This document shows positions 1-9,273 of a stretch of DNA of 64,000 nucleotides, piece by piece. Under the pieces are notes generated by a model that was not told the DNA's origin, made no database searches, and was given only the letters and a program-made list of their open reading frames with translations. Source of the stretch: an uncultured Acidimicrobiales bacterium (lineage in GTDB: Bacteria > Actinomycetota > Acidimicrobiia > Acidimicrobiales > SZUA-35); NCBI GenBank assembly GCA_937922045.1, contig CAKZXA010000004.1, positions 131,411 through 195,410 on the forward strand, written 5' to 3'. The translations under genes were made by a program, and so were the position numbers. How positions within the stretch are numbered: the stretch's first letter is position 1; every line of letters starts with the position of its first letter.

Positions 1-252
1 CTTCCGCTCATCATGCCCGGTATTCTCGGCGGTGCGCTCCTGGCTATGACCTTGTCGCTCGACGACGTGGTAATAACCCAGTTCGTGACAGGGGCCGGCT
101 GGAGCACCTTGCCGGTCTATGTCTTCAGTCTCATTCGCAAAGGGGTGACACCTCTCATAAACGCCGTTTCGGTCGTGATGCTCGTAGCCTCAATGGTCCT
201 CGTCGCACTCTCACTACTGACTCAACGGCTACGAGGTGACGACCCGGCGTAA
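1..252 (+). CDS. potC: Polyamine ABC transporter permease PotC-like, C-terminal part
   Basis: This is the last 83 codons of an inner-membrane permease that is open at the left window edge. The visible part has a hydrophobic segment, then an LDDVVITQFVTG stretch typical of PotC-type permeases, a loop, and a final transmembrane helix ending in a basic tail. PotC pairs with PotB and the PotA ATPase to import spermidine/putrescine. The potD-like binding protein follows 77 bp downstream on the same strand, which supports a pot operon entering from the left. The reading frame is open to base 1, so the ATG at base 13 is an internal methionine. Confidence 0.85.
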   Translation, partial: LPLIMPGILGGALLAMTLSLDDVVITQFVTGAGWSTLPVYVFSLIRKGVTPLINAVSVVMLVASMVLVALSLLTQRLRGDDPA

Positions 253-329
253 CGGTTCGGCGACACCGCCCTGCTTCGTAGGGCCGCCGCCGACCACATC
301 CAAGAAAGAACCCAAAGGGGAGAGAACAA

Positions 330-1448
330 ATGGCAACGAAACAAACCAGGTGGGCGGCACTACTTGCTGCGCTCGCCCTCCTATTCTCAGCGTGTGGCGA
401 CGGTGAGGGCGGCGGAGGCGAATCCAGCGCTGCTAGCGCCGCCTGTGAAGTCGGGCAGGTCGACGGCGACCTGGCGCTTTATAACTGGGCCGAATACATC
501 GACCCTGAACAACTCGACGCCTTCGGCCAGGAGTTTGGTATAGGCGCAACGATGACCGAGTATGACTCGAACGAGGCCATGCTGCCGGTGGTAAGCGCCG
601 GCAACTCGGGCTACGACGTCATCATTCCCTCCGACTACATGGTTGGCATCATGATCGACGGCGAGTTCATCCAGCCGCTCAACTTCGATGCAATTCCCAA
701 CGCCTCGAACATCTCCGATGACTTCGCCAACCCTTCCTACGATCCGAACCAGAGCCACTCGGTTCCCTACCAGTGGGGCTACACAGGCCTGGCGGTTGAT
801 ACCGCCGTCGTCGGCACCGATTTCCCTCGTACCTGGGACCTGGTCTTCGGCGATTCCGTTCCGGCCGATGCAGCGGGCAAGGTGACCCTGCTCAACGACC
901 CCCGCGAAACGATGGGGGCCGCTTTGAAAGCACTTGGCTACTCGCTGAACACCACCGATGACGCCCAACTCGACGAGGCCCGGAACCTGGTGAGCGGCTC
1001 GAAGGAAAACGTTCTTCGCTTCGATACCGACTCAGCCGACGAGCTCCTAACCTCTGGAGAATCAGCCATCGCCCACGGCTACTCAGGCGACATGTTCACC
1101 CAGTTCTTGGAGACCGACGACCCCAGCCGCTACGTGTTCTTCGTACCTGAAGAGGGCGGCACTCGCTGGATCGACAACATGGCGATCCCCTTCGATGCTC
1201 CGCACCCCTGCACCGCCCACACCTTCATCAACTGGTTGCTCGACGCCGAGCAGGGCGCGGCGCTTTCGAACTGGAACTACTACGGAACCCCGAACAAGGC
1301 CGCCATCGATCTGCTAGACGATGAGCTCAACGAATTCCTCACCGACCCGAGCGTGCTGCCCGGTGGCTTGAGTTCCGTCGAGTCGATCGCCGATACCGGC
1401 GACTTCGAAACCAACTACACCGACGCCTTCACCGAGGCTGTCGGCTAG
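330..1448 (+). CDS. potD: Polyamine ABC transporter solute-binding lipoprotein PotD-like
   Basis: A 372-residue extracytoplasmic binding protein for spermidine/putrescine-type cations. The N-terminus has a basic start, a hydrophobic stretch and a lipobox ending at Cys22 (FSACGDG), so it is a predicted lipoprotein. The mature part opens with LALYNWAEYIDP, the typical PotD/PotF opening, and has the WIDNMAIP stretch near the C-terminus common to this group. Length is normal. The start ATG has an AAGGGGAGAG ribosome site just upstream. It is the last gene of the pot operon; a long perfect inverted repeat follows the stop codon. Confidence 0.9.
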   Translation: MATKQTRWAALLAALALLFSACGDGEGGGGESSAASAACEVGQVDGDLALYNWAEYIDPEQLDAFGQEFGIGATMTEYDSNEAMLPVVSAGNSGYDVIIPSDYMVGIMIDGEFIQPLNFDAIPNASNISDDFANPSYDPNQSHSVPYQWGYTGLAVDTAVVGTDFPRTWDLVFGDSVPADAAGKVTLLNDPRETMGAALKALGYSLNTTDDAQLDEARNLVSGSKENVLRFDTDSADELLTSGESAIAHGYSGDMFTQFLETDDPSRYVFFVPEEGGTRWIDNMAIPFDAPHPCTAHTFINWLLDAEQGAALSNWNYYGTPNKAAIDLLDDELNEFLTDPSVLPGGLSSVESIADTGDFETNYTDAFTEAVG

Positions 1449-1499
1449 CCCATACCGGCCGAACGCAGAGTGACCTCAGCGATCGGCCACAGAAGTGAT

Positions 1500-1541
1500 C
1501 TGCGAGCGGTTTGCGTGGGCGAAGACGCAAACCGCTCGCAG
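1500..1541. terminator. 17-bp perfect hairpin between convergent genes
   Basis: Two perfect 17-base arms (1500-1516 and 1525-1541) flank an 8-base loop. The hairpin lies between potD (plus) and the site-2 protease gene (minus), whose 3' ends face each other. There is no clear T-tract on either side, so it would be a tract-less bidirectional terminator of the kind often proposed in actinobacteria. That function is inferred from position and stem strength. Confidence 0.6.
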
Positions 1542-1550
1542 GGATCGACG

Positions 1551-2441
1551 TCAGCGGGTGTGGGTGTCGGAGTTAAGGGGACGACCGCTGACATCGACGA
1601 CCTGGCGGACGGGCGCCGGCTTCGGTGCCCTTCCTGTTACGAGGTCTACGAGGGAGAACAAAAGAGGCGAGGGTGCGGCGCCGTTGCGACGCATGTCCTG
1701 CATGTGTTGCTGCATCTTGCGCTGGCGGAGCTGGAGGCGGGCCTGACGGCCCTCTCCCTTGGCCGAGGCCACAACGAACCAGCCGATGAAGGCGGTCATG
1801 AGCCCACCGCCGGTGGTGGCGAACTGCCACACGCCGAAGGCCACGATGCCCCAGCCGAGCCAGCGGCCGACACGGGCTGCGCTTACGGTCGATTCGAGCC
1901 GTTCGCCAGTCCGGTGCCACATGGCTGCTTGCAGAACCCGGCCGCCGTCGAGCGGAAGGGCTGGAATCATGTTGAACACGGCCAAGCTCAGATTGATAAG
2001 GCCGATCCACAACACCGACGCCGCCAGCAGACCATCGGCCACCAACACGCCGCTCATGGAAACCCCGAGAGCGGCAATACCAAGCCCAAGGCTTACGGCC
2101 GGACCAGCGAGGGCGATCCTCGCCGCGGCGCCAGCCGAATCTGGCTCACGTTCAAGCGAGGCGACCCCGCCGAGTGCAAACAGGGTAATGCTGCGGACAC
2201 CAACGCCATTGCGTTGCGCCACAATCGAGTGCCCGAGTTCGTGGGCCACGATCGAGGCGAGGAAGGCGACGACGATTCCGGCGCTGGCGACGAGGTAGGC
2301 GGTGGTGCCAAACCCAGGAGCGAACGATGGCAAGACGCTTCTGGAGACCGTACTCATGACGAGGAAGGCAATGATGCCGACCGTCCAATGTACGCCGACC
2401 TTTATGCCGGAGATTCTGCCCAACGTAAGCGAAGATTTCAT
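1551..2441 (-). CDS. Site-2 protease family (M50) membrane zinc metalloprotease
   Basis: A 296-residue intramembrane protease. It has about six hydrophobic segments, the zinc-binding HELGH motif at residues 67-71 inside a membrane helix, and the second metal motif around NMIPALPLDGG near residues 157-167, where Asp165 should be the third ligand. The Rseprotease/SpoIVFB-type core is complete. No PDZ or CBS domain is visible, and the last 70 residues are a basic, Gln-rich cytosolic tail. Substrates cannot be told from the sequence; the family cleaves membrane-bound anti-sigma factors and similar proteins. The gene stands alone, 95 bp downstream of the selenoprotein gene on the same strand. Confidence 0.88.
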   Translation of the reverse strand: MKSSLTLGRISGIKVGVHWTVGIIAFLVMSTVSRSVLPSFAPGFGTTAYLVASAGIVVAFLASIVAHELGHSIVAQRNGVGVRSITLFALGGVASLEREPDSAGAAARIALAGPAVSLGLGIAALGVSMSGVLVADGLLAASVLWIGLINLSLAVFNMIPALPLDGGRVLQAAMWHRTGERLESTVSAARVGRWLGWGIVAFGVWQFATTGGGLMTAFIGWFVVASAKGEGRQARLQLRQRKMQQHMQDMRRNGAAPSPLLFSLVDLVTGRAPKPAPVRQVVDVSGRPLNSDTHTR

Positions 2442-2536
2442 GTTAAGGCCAAGTATGCGCCAACCCGCCTAAAGCGAGCCGAAAAGGTGGTCTAATGCTT
2501 GGCTAGCGACAGCCTAGAAACGCTTGTTCTCACAGG

Positions 2537-3634
2537 TTAGAGCTCTATTTCGCGGTAGTAGGTTGAGGCACCGCGTTGACGAATCTCGCTCAACCAATCG
2601 GATTCGTAGGGCCATTCACGGCCTTCGACCGGGCCCTGCCAGAAACGGGCGAGCGGGCCCTCTACCCCACCCTCGATACTCCACGCTTGACGCTTGTAGG
2701 TCCAGTTGTCGGGAGCGAGCCGGTGGGCTTCGGCGAAGTGATGAATCGCCTCACTATGCTTTCCTCCGGTCTCCAGACGTTCTGCGATAGCGAAATGCGC
2801 CGCCGCTCTCGATGTCTTAAGCGTTCGTTCGCCCGATCGGGCCAGAACCTGCTCAGACGACAAGACGAAGCGACTAGAGGCACCGTTGCGGGCCCAGTCG
2901 CGAATCGCATCGGCGTACCCGTCGGCGGTCCAGGCCACAATCTTTGAGGCCTCTTCCATGATGTCGGCCACCCTGGGGGGCAGCTCGTCGTCGCCACCGA
3001 GGCTTCGGCTCGCGTCGCGAGGGGCGGGCCAGCCTGGTTCGGCGGGTCGCACGATTTGGCCAGACTCATCAATCCAGACACAGTTCGGAATGTTCACCAC
3101 ACCGAATCGTTCAGCCATCAGATGGCCGGTATCGAGCAAGCAAGGATGTTCCGCTTTGGACGCTTCGATATAGGGACGGCCTTCGTCGGGCCCCAGAGAT
3201 TCAAGACATACCGTCACGATTTCGACGCCAAGACCATGGACTTCGTTGCGCAATGCCTGCCACCCGGGCAGGTCCCTCGCGCAACCTCAATAGGGAGCCC
3301 AGGCCACCAAAACAACGCGCTGGCCACGTAGCGATCGCAGGTCGAAGTCGTCACCGTCGAACGTTGGTAGCACCAGATCGGGGCATGCCGTGCTGGAAAG
3401 GGCCGACCCAGCAAAGGTAGCGGGGCCAACAGCCACGAGGCCTGCATCAGCGTCCTCGACGACCGCCATGCCTAGGCGGTCGGCGGCAAGCGTGAGGTCT
3501 ACTCGCCCATCGTTCAAGGTACCCGGTGCTAGGGGGACGCAAAGCTCACCCTGGCATGCGCCACGCTGCTCGATCGTCCATGACGTCGCCGCCGCAAAGT
3601 CTTGGACGGTGGGATTCTTGTCAGCCAACAACAC
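2537..3634 (-). CDS. Thioredoxin-fold (ResA/TlpA-like) selenoprotein with WAPY-Sec-GC motif
   Basis: A single reading frame of 365 residues if the TGA at 3289-3287 (codon 116) is read as selenocysteine. Both sides are coding in the same frame with nothing missing. Upstream lie an N-terminal domain and a beta strand, VVLVAWAPY. Directly downstream is GCARDLPGW, then a thioredoxin fold with a likely cis-Pro loop (NIPNCVWID). This places Sec at the N-terminal nucleophile position of the redox motif. I recall ResA-like actinobacterial selenoproteins with a WAxxUGC motif that match. A SECIS-like hairpin starts right after the TGA. The C-terminal third has a TPR-like stretch. The GTG start is 2 nt after the dppF-like stop, so the gene is the last in the peptide-transporter operon. 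The alternative is a nonsense mutation. Confidence 0.85.
3245..3286 (-). promoter_or_regulatory. Bacterial SECIS-like hairpin directly after the in-frame TGA
   Basis: On the minus strand the bases after TGA (3289-3287) fold as follows: lower stem GTTGCGC (3285-3279) with GCGCAAC (3251-3245); an internal bulge; upper stem CCTGCC (3272-3267) with GGCAGG (3261-3256); apical loop CGGGT (3266-3262). All 13 pairs are Watson-Crick. The apical loop begins about 20 nt after the TGA and contains G and U, which is the geometry SelB recognises in bacterial SECIS elements. The hairpin lies inside the coding sequence, as expected for bacteria. Confidence 0.82.
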
Positions 3635-3636
3635 GG

Positions 3637-4635
3637 TCAGACTCCGATCTCAACCGGGGTTTCCGGATAGTGGCACGCTACCTGATGACCGGGCGTGATC
3701 TCCTCAAGGGGCGGCTCGTCGGTGCGGCAGATGTCGGCAACCTTCCAGCACCTCGTGTGGAAACGACACCCGCCCGGAGGGTTCGAAGGGCTGGGAACGT
3801 CACCTTTGAGCATGATGCGCTCACCCCTGACGTGCTTGCGCGACGCCGGTACGGGAACGGCCGACAACAGAGCCTTGGTGTAAGGGTGGGCCGGGCTTTC
3901 ATACACGTCGGCACCGGCGCCGAACTCAACGATCTTGCCGAGGTACATGACTGCGACCCGATCCGAGATATGCCGTACGACCGACAGATCGTGGGCGATA
4001 AAGAGGTAGGACAGCCCGAGCTCGTTCTGAAGATCCTCAAGAAGATTCACGACCTGGGCCTGAACCGACACATCAAGAGCCGAGACAGGCTCATCGGCGA
4101 TAATCAACGTTGGTTCCAAAGCGAGGGCACGGGCAATACCTATCCGTTGACGTTGACCACCCGAAAACTGATGGGGATAGCGATTCACGTAGTTGGGGTT
4201 GAGGCCAACGACCTCGAGCAGCTCCTGAACCTTGGTCCGGTGCTTCGACTCGTCGACCACCCCTGGATGGATATGCCAGGCTTCGGCGATGATGTTGTTC
4301 ACCGTCATACGCGGGTTGAGCGAGGCATAGGGATCCTGGAAGACGACCTGCATGTCGCGCCGGGCCGCCCGAACATCAGACATGTCGGCCCCAACCAACT
4401 CCCTACCGAGAAACCGAACCGAGCCGGACGTCGCCTTCTCCAACCCAAGAACCGTGCGGGCCGTCGTCGATTTGCCACACCCTGATTCGCCGACCAGGCC
4501 AACGGTTTCGCCCCGGGCAACATCGAAACTCACACCGTCGACCGCCTGCACCTGGCCGACGGTTCGACGCAGAACCCCCTTGGTGACGGGGAAATGCTTG
4601 ACCAGGTTCGCTACCTCAAGAATGGGTTCACTCAC
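3637..4635 (-). CDS. dppF: Dipeptide/oligopeptide ABC transporter ATPase, DppF/OppF type
   Basis: A 332-residue cytosolic ATPase that powers the peptide permease. It has Walker [11 protein letters not shown]-loop [12 protein letters not shown], signature FSGGQRQR, Walker [12 protein letters not shown] and the switch His in AHDLSVVRH. The oligopeptide-transporter C-terminal extension follows, with Cys-rich GCRFHTRC and ADIC stretches that bind an Fe-S cluster in some relatives. The GTG at 4635 is preferred because GGAGGG lies 9 nt upstream; an ATG at 4644 abuts that site too closely. The start overlaps the end of the dppD-like gene. Confidence 0.88.
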   Translation of the reverse strand: MSEPILEVANLVKHFPVTKGVLRRTVGQVQAVDGVSFDVARGETVGLVGESGCGKSTTARTVLGLEKATSGSVRFLGRELVGADMSDVRAARRDMQVVFQDPYASLNPRMTVNNIIAEAWHIHPGVVDESKHRTKVQELLEVVGLNPNYVNRYPHQFSGGQRQRIGIARALALEPTLIIADEPVSALDVSVQAQVVNLLEDLQNELGLSYLFIAHDLSVVRHISDRVAVMYLGKIVEFGAGADVYESPAHPYTKALLSAVPVPASRKHVRGERIMLKGDVPSPSNPPGGCRFHTRCWKVADICRTDEPPLEEITPGHQVACHYPETPVEIGV

Positions 4636-5611
4636 CGAACGCATCCCTCCAGTGGTGACATGCAGTAGACCGGCCCGAGTCGCCAACAAATTCAAGCGTC
4701 GGTTCGACCTCGGCACAATCCGGCTGCTGATACGGGCAGCGGGGCCGGAAGGCACAGCCCGAGGGGATTCTGAGCAGATCCGGTGGGTTCCCTCTGATGG
4801 GATTCAGGCGCTCATTGAGATCATCGAGACGCGGTATCGAGTTCATCAACCCCTCGGTATAAGGATGGTGAGGCTGATCGAAGATCTCGTCGATCGTGCC
4901 TTTCTCCATTGCCCGCCCCGCATACATCACCACAACTCGATCGGCCTGCTCAGCTACCACCCCGAGATCGTGGGTGATCAGGACGAGACCCATGCCAAAC
5001 TCGGCCTGCACGTTTTCGAGCAACTGCATGACCTGGGCCTGCACGGTGACATCGAGGGCGGTTGTCGGCTCATCGGCGATGAGCACGTCTGGATCCAAGG
5101 CCAGGGCCATCGCAATCATGACCCTCTGTCGCATGCCACCGGAGAACTCGTGCGGAAACGATCGATACCGATTCGTCGCGTCGGGGATCTCGACCAACTC
5201 CATGAGTTCAACGGCGCTCTTCTTCGCCTCCTTCTTGGAGGCACCCCGGTGTTTGCGGAACATCTCGGAAATCTGCCAGCCAACCGAAAAGACCGGGTTC
5301 AGCGCTGAGAGAGCGTCCTGGAAGACCATGGCGATATCGGCGCCCCGAACCTTGCGGCGCTCGTCCTCAGCCATCGTCAGCAACTCACGACCCTCGAATC
5401 GCACCGAGCCTTTCGTGATGAAACCGGGCGGCGACGCAATCAGGCCCATGATGGCCTGGGCGCTCACGCTCTTACCGCTACCGCTCTCACCGAGAATGGC
5501 CACGGTTTCTCGCCGATCGACCATGTACGACAAGCCGTTGACGGCACGCACCACACCGTCGTCGGTTCGGAACTCGACGTGTAGATCGTCGACGACGAGT
5601 AGGGGATCCAT
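4628..5611 (-). CDS. dppD: Dipeptide/oligopeptide ABC transporter ATPase, DppD/OppD type
   Basis: A 327-residue ATPase, the partner of the DppF-like subunit. Motifs are Walker [10 protein letters not shown]-loop [11 protein letters not shown], signature FSGGMRQR, Walker [12 protein letters not shown] and the switch THDLGVV. The C-terminal oligopeptide extension has the [11 protein letters not shown]ys pattern. The ATG at 5611 overlaps the stop of the upstream permease (TGATG), which indicates translational coupling. The open frame extends far upstream, but that part lies inside the permease gene and is not used. Confidence 0.9.
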   Translation of the reverse strand: MDPLLVVDDLHVEFRTDDGVVRAVNGLSYMVDRRETVAILGESGSGKSVSAQAIMGLIASPPGFITKGSVRFEGRELLTMAEDERRKVRGADIAMVFQDALSALNPVFSVGWQISEMFRKHRGASKKEAKKSAVELMELVEIPDATNRYRSFPHEFSGGMRQRVMIAMALALDPDVLIADEPTTALDVTVQAQVMQLLENVQAEFGMGLVLITHDLGVVAEQADRVVVMYAGRAMEKGTIDEIFDQPHHPYTEGLMNSIPRLDDLNERLNPIRGNPPDLLRIPSGCAFRPRCPYQQPDCAEVEPTLEFVGDSGRSTACHHWRDAFGE

Positions 5612-6525
5612 CACCGCTGCCTCGGGTCGAAGGCGTCGCGAAGCAGGTCGCCCAGGAGGATGAAAGCGAAGACTGCCATAGACAAAATGGCGCCGGGGAA
5701 CAGCAACAGATACGGGTGGGTCTGGATCCGAGCCCTCGAGTCGGAGATGATCAGACCCCACGAGATCGATGGTTTCTGCAACCCAACGCCGATGAAGGTA
5801 AGCGTCGCCTCGGCCGCAATGACGACACCGAAGAAGATGGCCATGTACACCAGCAGAGGCGTCAAGGCATTGGGCAGAATGTGACGCCAGATGATTCGAA
5901 AGTCCGTGGCCCCCAACGCACGGGCGGAGTCGATGTAGTCGGCGTGTTTCACCGCGAGAACCGCCGACCGTGTGAGGCGCAACATCGTCGTCCAGCTGAA
6001 CACGATCAGGGCCAGGCTCAGCGTGGCGATGTTGCGGGTCTCGAACATTTGCAGCATCACAATGCTGCCGAGAACACCGGGGATGGCGAACCAAACATCG
6101 GTGATGCGAGAGATGATCGAGTCGATCCAGCCGCCGTAGTAGCCAGCGAGGGAACCGAAGATCAGGGCGATGATCGCACAGAACGTCGTGACGACGAAGG
6201 CGATCACGATCGAGACACGGGCACCATAGATCACGTTGGCATAGACGTCACGGCCGAACAGATCGGTACCGAACCAGTGTTCCCGGCTGGGGAACATCAA
6301 GCCGTTGCGCTGATCTTGGGCTTCAGGGTCGAGGCTCGTGAACAGTTGGGGGAACGCCGCCATCGCAAGCAATACCGCAATGATGGTGATACAGATCCAG
6401 AAGAGCGGACGTCGACGGAGTTCGCGCCAGGCGTCGCTGCCCAGCGACCCTTCGCGAATCGCCGCGAGGTCCTCGTCTTCGATCGCGCCCTGATCCGCAC
6501 TATCGAGCGTTTCCAGATCAGTCAT
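5611..6525 (-). CDS. dppC: Dipeptide/oligopeptide ABC transporter permease, DppC/OppC type
   Basis: A 304-residue inner-membrane permease. It has an N-terminal cytosolic stretch and one helix, a periplasmic segment with HWFGTDLFGRDVY (the hallmark of DppC/OppC), then five hydrophobic segments with the EAA loop ARALGATDFRIIWRHILPN that contacts the ATPase. It ends GDLLRDAFDPRQR, the usual DppC ending. The ATG at 6525 lies 8 nt before the stop of the dppB-like gene, so the two are coupled. Confidence 0.9.
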   Translation of the reverse strand: MTDLETLDSADQGAIEDEDLAAIREGSLGSDAWRELRRRPLFWICITIIAVLLAMAAFPQLFTSLDPEAQDQRNGLMFPSREHWFGTDLFGRDVYANVIYGARVSIVIAFVVTTFCAIIALIFGSLAGYYGGWIDSIISRITDVWFAIPGVLGSIVMLQMFETRNIATLSLALIVFSWTTMLRLTRSAVLAVKHADYIDSARALGATDFRIIWRHILPNALTPLLVYMAIFFGVVIAAEATLTFIGVGLQKPSISWGLIISDSRARIQTHPYLLLFPGAILSMAVFAFILLGDLLRDAFDPRQR

Positions 6526-7441
6526 AACGAATTCTCGGATCAAGAACGGCGTAGAGGATATCGACCAGCAGCGTGGTGAACATGTAGACCAGGATGATGA
6601 AGGTAGTGATTCCGACGACCGTTGTGCCTTCCTGGCGGACAACACCATCAAAGACAGCACCCCCAAGGCCCGGGATGTTGAAGACGGTCTCGGTCACGAT
6701 CGCTCCACCCAACAGAGCGCCCAGATCGATACCGAGGTAGGTAACGACGGGGATCAGCGAGTTTCGCATGGCGTGCACGCCAACCACGCGACCTCGGGTC
6801 AAGCCCTTGGCGGTGGCGGTGCGTACATAGTCGGCCCCCAGATTGTCGATGAGGCTGGAACGGGTTAGCCGAGCCACGTAGGCGAGCGACACCGAACCCA
6901 AGACCATGCCGGGCAGGAGATAGGAGATCCACCCCTGCTTGATGCCAGCCACGGGGAACCAGCCGAGCTTCAGGCCAAACGTGACCTGGGCCAGAAAGCC
7001 GAGGACGAAGATAGGAATCGAGATGACGGTCAGCGTTGAGACCAAAACCAAGGAGTCAAAGAATCCTCGCTGCCGGACGCCGGCCAAAATCCCGGCCAAG
7101 ACCCCCAGGAAGACTTCGAAGACGAAGGCCACCGCAGCGAGCCGAGCCGTAATCGGCAAACGCTGCTTGATGATGTCGCTCACCGGCCGTCCCCGGAAGT
7201 TGGCACCGAAATCGCCTCTGAGGAGACCAGCCGCGTACTTGCCGTACTGCACCGGCAGCGGATCATCGAGGTTGTACTCCTCGATAAGCGCCTGGCGCAC
7301 GCTTTCAGATTGGGCACGCTCGCCAGCAAGTGCTCGAATCGGATCGCCAGGCAAGGAGAACACCATGGCGAAGATGAGCATGGTGGCGAAGATGAAGACC
7401 GGGATCATCTGCAAAAGCCGACGGATGATATAGGTTGCCAA
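6518..7441 (-). CDS. dppB: Dipeptide/oligopeptide ABC transporter permease, DppB/OppB type
   Basis: A 307-residue inner-membrane permease. It starts MATYIIRRLLQMIPVFIF, the standard DppB opening with the first helix, then a periplasmic loop containing LPGDPI. The EAA loop TATAKGLTRGRVVGVHAM is followed by NSLIPVVTYLG, and the protein ends VLDPRIRYD. Length and order are typical. It is separated from the upstream binding-protein gene by 122 bp holding a strong hairpin. Confidence 0.9.
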   Translation of the reverse strand: MATYIIRRLLQMIPVFIFATMLIFAMVFSLPGDPIRALAGERAQSESVRQALIEEYNLDDPLPVQYGKYAAGLLRGDFGANFRGRPVSDIIKQRLPITARLAAVAFVFEVFLGVLAGILAGVRQRGFFDSLVLVSTLTVISIPIFVLGFLAQVTFGLKLGWFPVAGIKQGWISYLLPGMVLGSVSLAYVARLTRSSLIDNLGADYVRTATAKGLTRGRVVGVHAMRNSLIPVVTYLGIDLGALLGGAIVTETVFNIPGLGGAVFDGVVRQEGTTVVGITTFIILVYMFTTLLVDILYAVLDPRIRYD

Positions 7442-7506
7442 CCTCTCGTCCCCCTTGTGGTGGTTTCAGCGAACCGTTCGATGGGCGTTTACAACGACGA
7501 AAGACA

Positions 7507-7538
7507 AGCGGGCCGGCCCGACGTTGGACCGGCCCGCT
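7507..7538 (-). terminator. Hairpin between the binding-protein and permease genes (attenuator-like)
   Basis: Ten-base arms AGCGGGCCGG (7507-7516) and CCGGCCCGCT (7529-7538) enclose a 12-base loop in the gap after the solute-binding-protein stop. On the minus strand only a weak T-rich stretch follows. Intercistronic hairpins here commonly stabilise binding-protein mRNA or partly terminate transcription so that more binding protein than permease is made. That role is inferred. Confidence 0.6.
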
Positions 7539-7563
7539 CGTACTACCAACGGACTACAAAGCG

Positions 7564-9273
7564 TTACTCGCCTTCTTCTGCCTCATTGATGTCTCCGTAA
7601 CCAACGACGTTGGCAAAGAAGTGGTTGTTGGCCTGACCGTTTTCGCCGATCGCGGCGTAGTTCCAGGCGTTGATGAACGAAGCGGCCGTAACCGGCTCGC
7701 CATTGTGGAACGTCCAACCGTTCTTCAGTACGATCGTCCACGTCTTACCACCATCATCGCTGGTGATCGACTCGGCGACCTCGTTGTAGGGCTCGGTGGA
7801 CTGGGGATCGAAATCGACCAGACCACGGAAGAGTGTGTCGAGAACCTTCGAACCCTCAGACTCATTGGAGTTTGTGGGGAAGAGATGCTCGGGCTCGGCA
7901 ATACCGGTTGCAACATCGCCACCGGTGATCTCCGTGAAGTTCGCTCGACCGAAGGCTGTCACATACACATTGTCGACCGTGTCGTTCCATGCGTACTGGT
8001 TCTTCGAGAAGTAGATCGGCATCACGGCGACGTCTTCGCAGACCATGTCTTCAGCAGCCTGGTAGAACGGAATGGCGTCTTCCAGCGAACCGCCAGCGGC
8101 GGCTTCCTTGCCTTCGCCCAACATGGCGTCGAAATCAGCGTTGTCGTAGAAGGAGCTGTTGGAACCAACGGGGGGCTGGTTGTACGAGGCGTAGAGCGGC
8201 TCGAGGAAGTTCAACGGCGATGGGTAATCCATGCCCCAACCAAGACGGAAAGGCCCGGTCATCTCGCCAGCGTCGAGCTTGGGAAGATACTCGGAGAACT
8301 CGAGGTTCTCGAAGGCGAAGTTCTCGATGCCGAGAACATCACGCCACTGGCCGGTCACAGCGGTGGCGATCTGCTCATGGCTGGTGCTGGTGTTGAACCA
8401 CACGGTCAACGCTTCGTTGCCTAAGGCTTCGAGTCCGCCGAAGGCCTCAAAGGCTGCCTTTGCACCCTCGGGGTCGTAGTTCCAGTTGTCACAGACGGTG
8501 TCGCGAGAGCCAGCCAACGATGGTGGGATCACCGAGTGGGCCGGGGTACGGCTGCCGTCGAGGATCGCATCGATTAGCAGTTCACGATCGAGCGCCATCG
8601 AGAGCGCCTGGCGCAGTTCGAGCGGGTACTGGTCGTTGAGATAGCTGGGAAAGCCGTAGTAGTAAAAACCGGTGTTTGGCGACTCGGCGAAACGGTCACC
8701 AAACTCGGTCTTGGCCGCGGCAATCTGTTCGGCTGGAACCGCCATCACAAAGTCGTTCACCCCAGCCTGGAGATCGAGGTAGGCGGTCGTGCTGGCGTCC
8801 TCGTAGATATTGAAGGTGACGCTATCGACATCGGCCGGATCGCTGCCTGCGTAGTCGGGATTGGGCACGACCCTGATGGCGATGTCGTGGTCCCAGGCAC
8901 CGTCCATCATGAACGGACCATTCCCGATCGGCATTTCTTCAAAAGCGGCAGGATCGTCGAATGCCGCTTCGGGCAGTGGATAGAAGGCGTTGTAGCTCAG
9001 CTGCAGCGGGAACTCGGCATCAGCGTTTTCGAGCTCGACCGTGAAGGTGTTGGCGTCGACCAGAGCGAGACCGGACAGACCCCCGTCCATGACCTCCGCG
9101 ACCATCGCTGCGCCCTCATCGTCGGCAATCGATGCGTCGGTGTCGGCGTCTTCATCGTCGCCGGTTACCTCATCGACAACGTCGTCGACAGCATCTTCAG
9201 CGGTGCAACCAGCGGCTACAAACGCGAGCGCCAAAAACGCGGCGATCAGCCTACGTGATCTAGTGATTCTCAT
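7564..9273 (-). CDS. Peptide-binding lipoprotein (SBP family 5) with circularly permuted domain order
   Basis: A 569-residue binding protein heading the dpp-like operon. The lipobox ends at Cys23 (VAAGCTAED), followed by an acidic linker to about residue 55. The order of the SBP_bac_5 fold is rotated. Residues about 65-445 match the usual middle and C-terminal parts: IGNGPFMM, NPDYAG, then LELRQALSMALDRELLIDA, and finally the terminal AEDMVCEDVAVMPIYF. Residues 451-569 match the usual N-terminus: AEPEHLFP, GLVDFDP, ITSDDGGKTWTIVLK and FHNGEPVTAASF. The junction is natural, since the C-terminal GYGDINEAEEGE would normally run into the SGLALVDANTFTVEL found near the N-terminus. The frame is open throughout. 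Alternatives are an assembly error or a fusion of two partial copies. Confidence 0.82.
   Translation of the reverse strand: MRITRSRRLIAAFLALAFVAAGCTAEDAVDDVVDEVTGDDEDADTDASIADDEGAAMVAEVMDGGLSGLALVDANTFTVELENADAEFPLQLSYNAFYPLPEAAFDDPAAFEEMPIGNGPFMMDGAWDHDIAIRVVPNPDYAGSDPADVDSVTFNIYEDASTTAYLDLQAGVNDFVMAVPAEQIAAAKTEFGDRFAESPNTGFYYYGFPSYLNDQYPLELRQALSMALDRELLIDAILDGSRTPAHSVIPPSLAGSRDTVCDNWNYDPEGAKAAFEAFGGLEALGNEALTVWFNTSTSHEQIATAVTGQWRDVLGIENFAFENLEFSEYLPKLDAGEMTGPFRLGWGMDYPSPLNFLEPLYASYNQPPVGSNSSFYDNADFDAMLGEGKEAAAGGSLEDAIPFYQAAEDMVCEDVAVMPIYFSKNQYAWNDTVDNVYVTAFGRANFTEITGGDVATGIAEPEHLFPTNSNESEGSKVLDTLFRGLVDFDPQSTEPYNEVAESITSDDGGKTWTIVLKNGWTFHNGEPVTAASFINAWNYAAIGENGQANNHFFANVVGYGDINEAEEGE

Noticed and set aside
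270..300. Shared GGGCCGCCGCCGACCAC sequence before potD and before the 44-residue gene at 15112
   Set aside because: A GC-rich 17-mer found twice in 64 kb of such DNA, at different distances from the start codons and without symmetry; no regulatory meaning could be supported.
1470..2495. Long open frame on the plus strand opposite the site-2 protease gene
   Set aside because: The opposite strand encodes a complete protease with HELGH and LDGG motifs; the plus-strand protein is low-complexity and lacks any recognisable domain.
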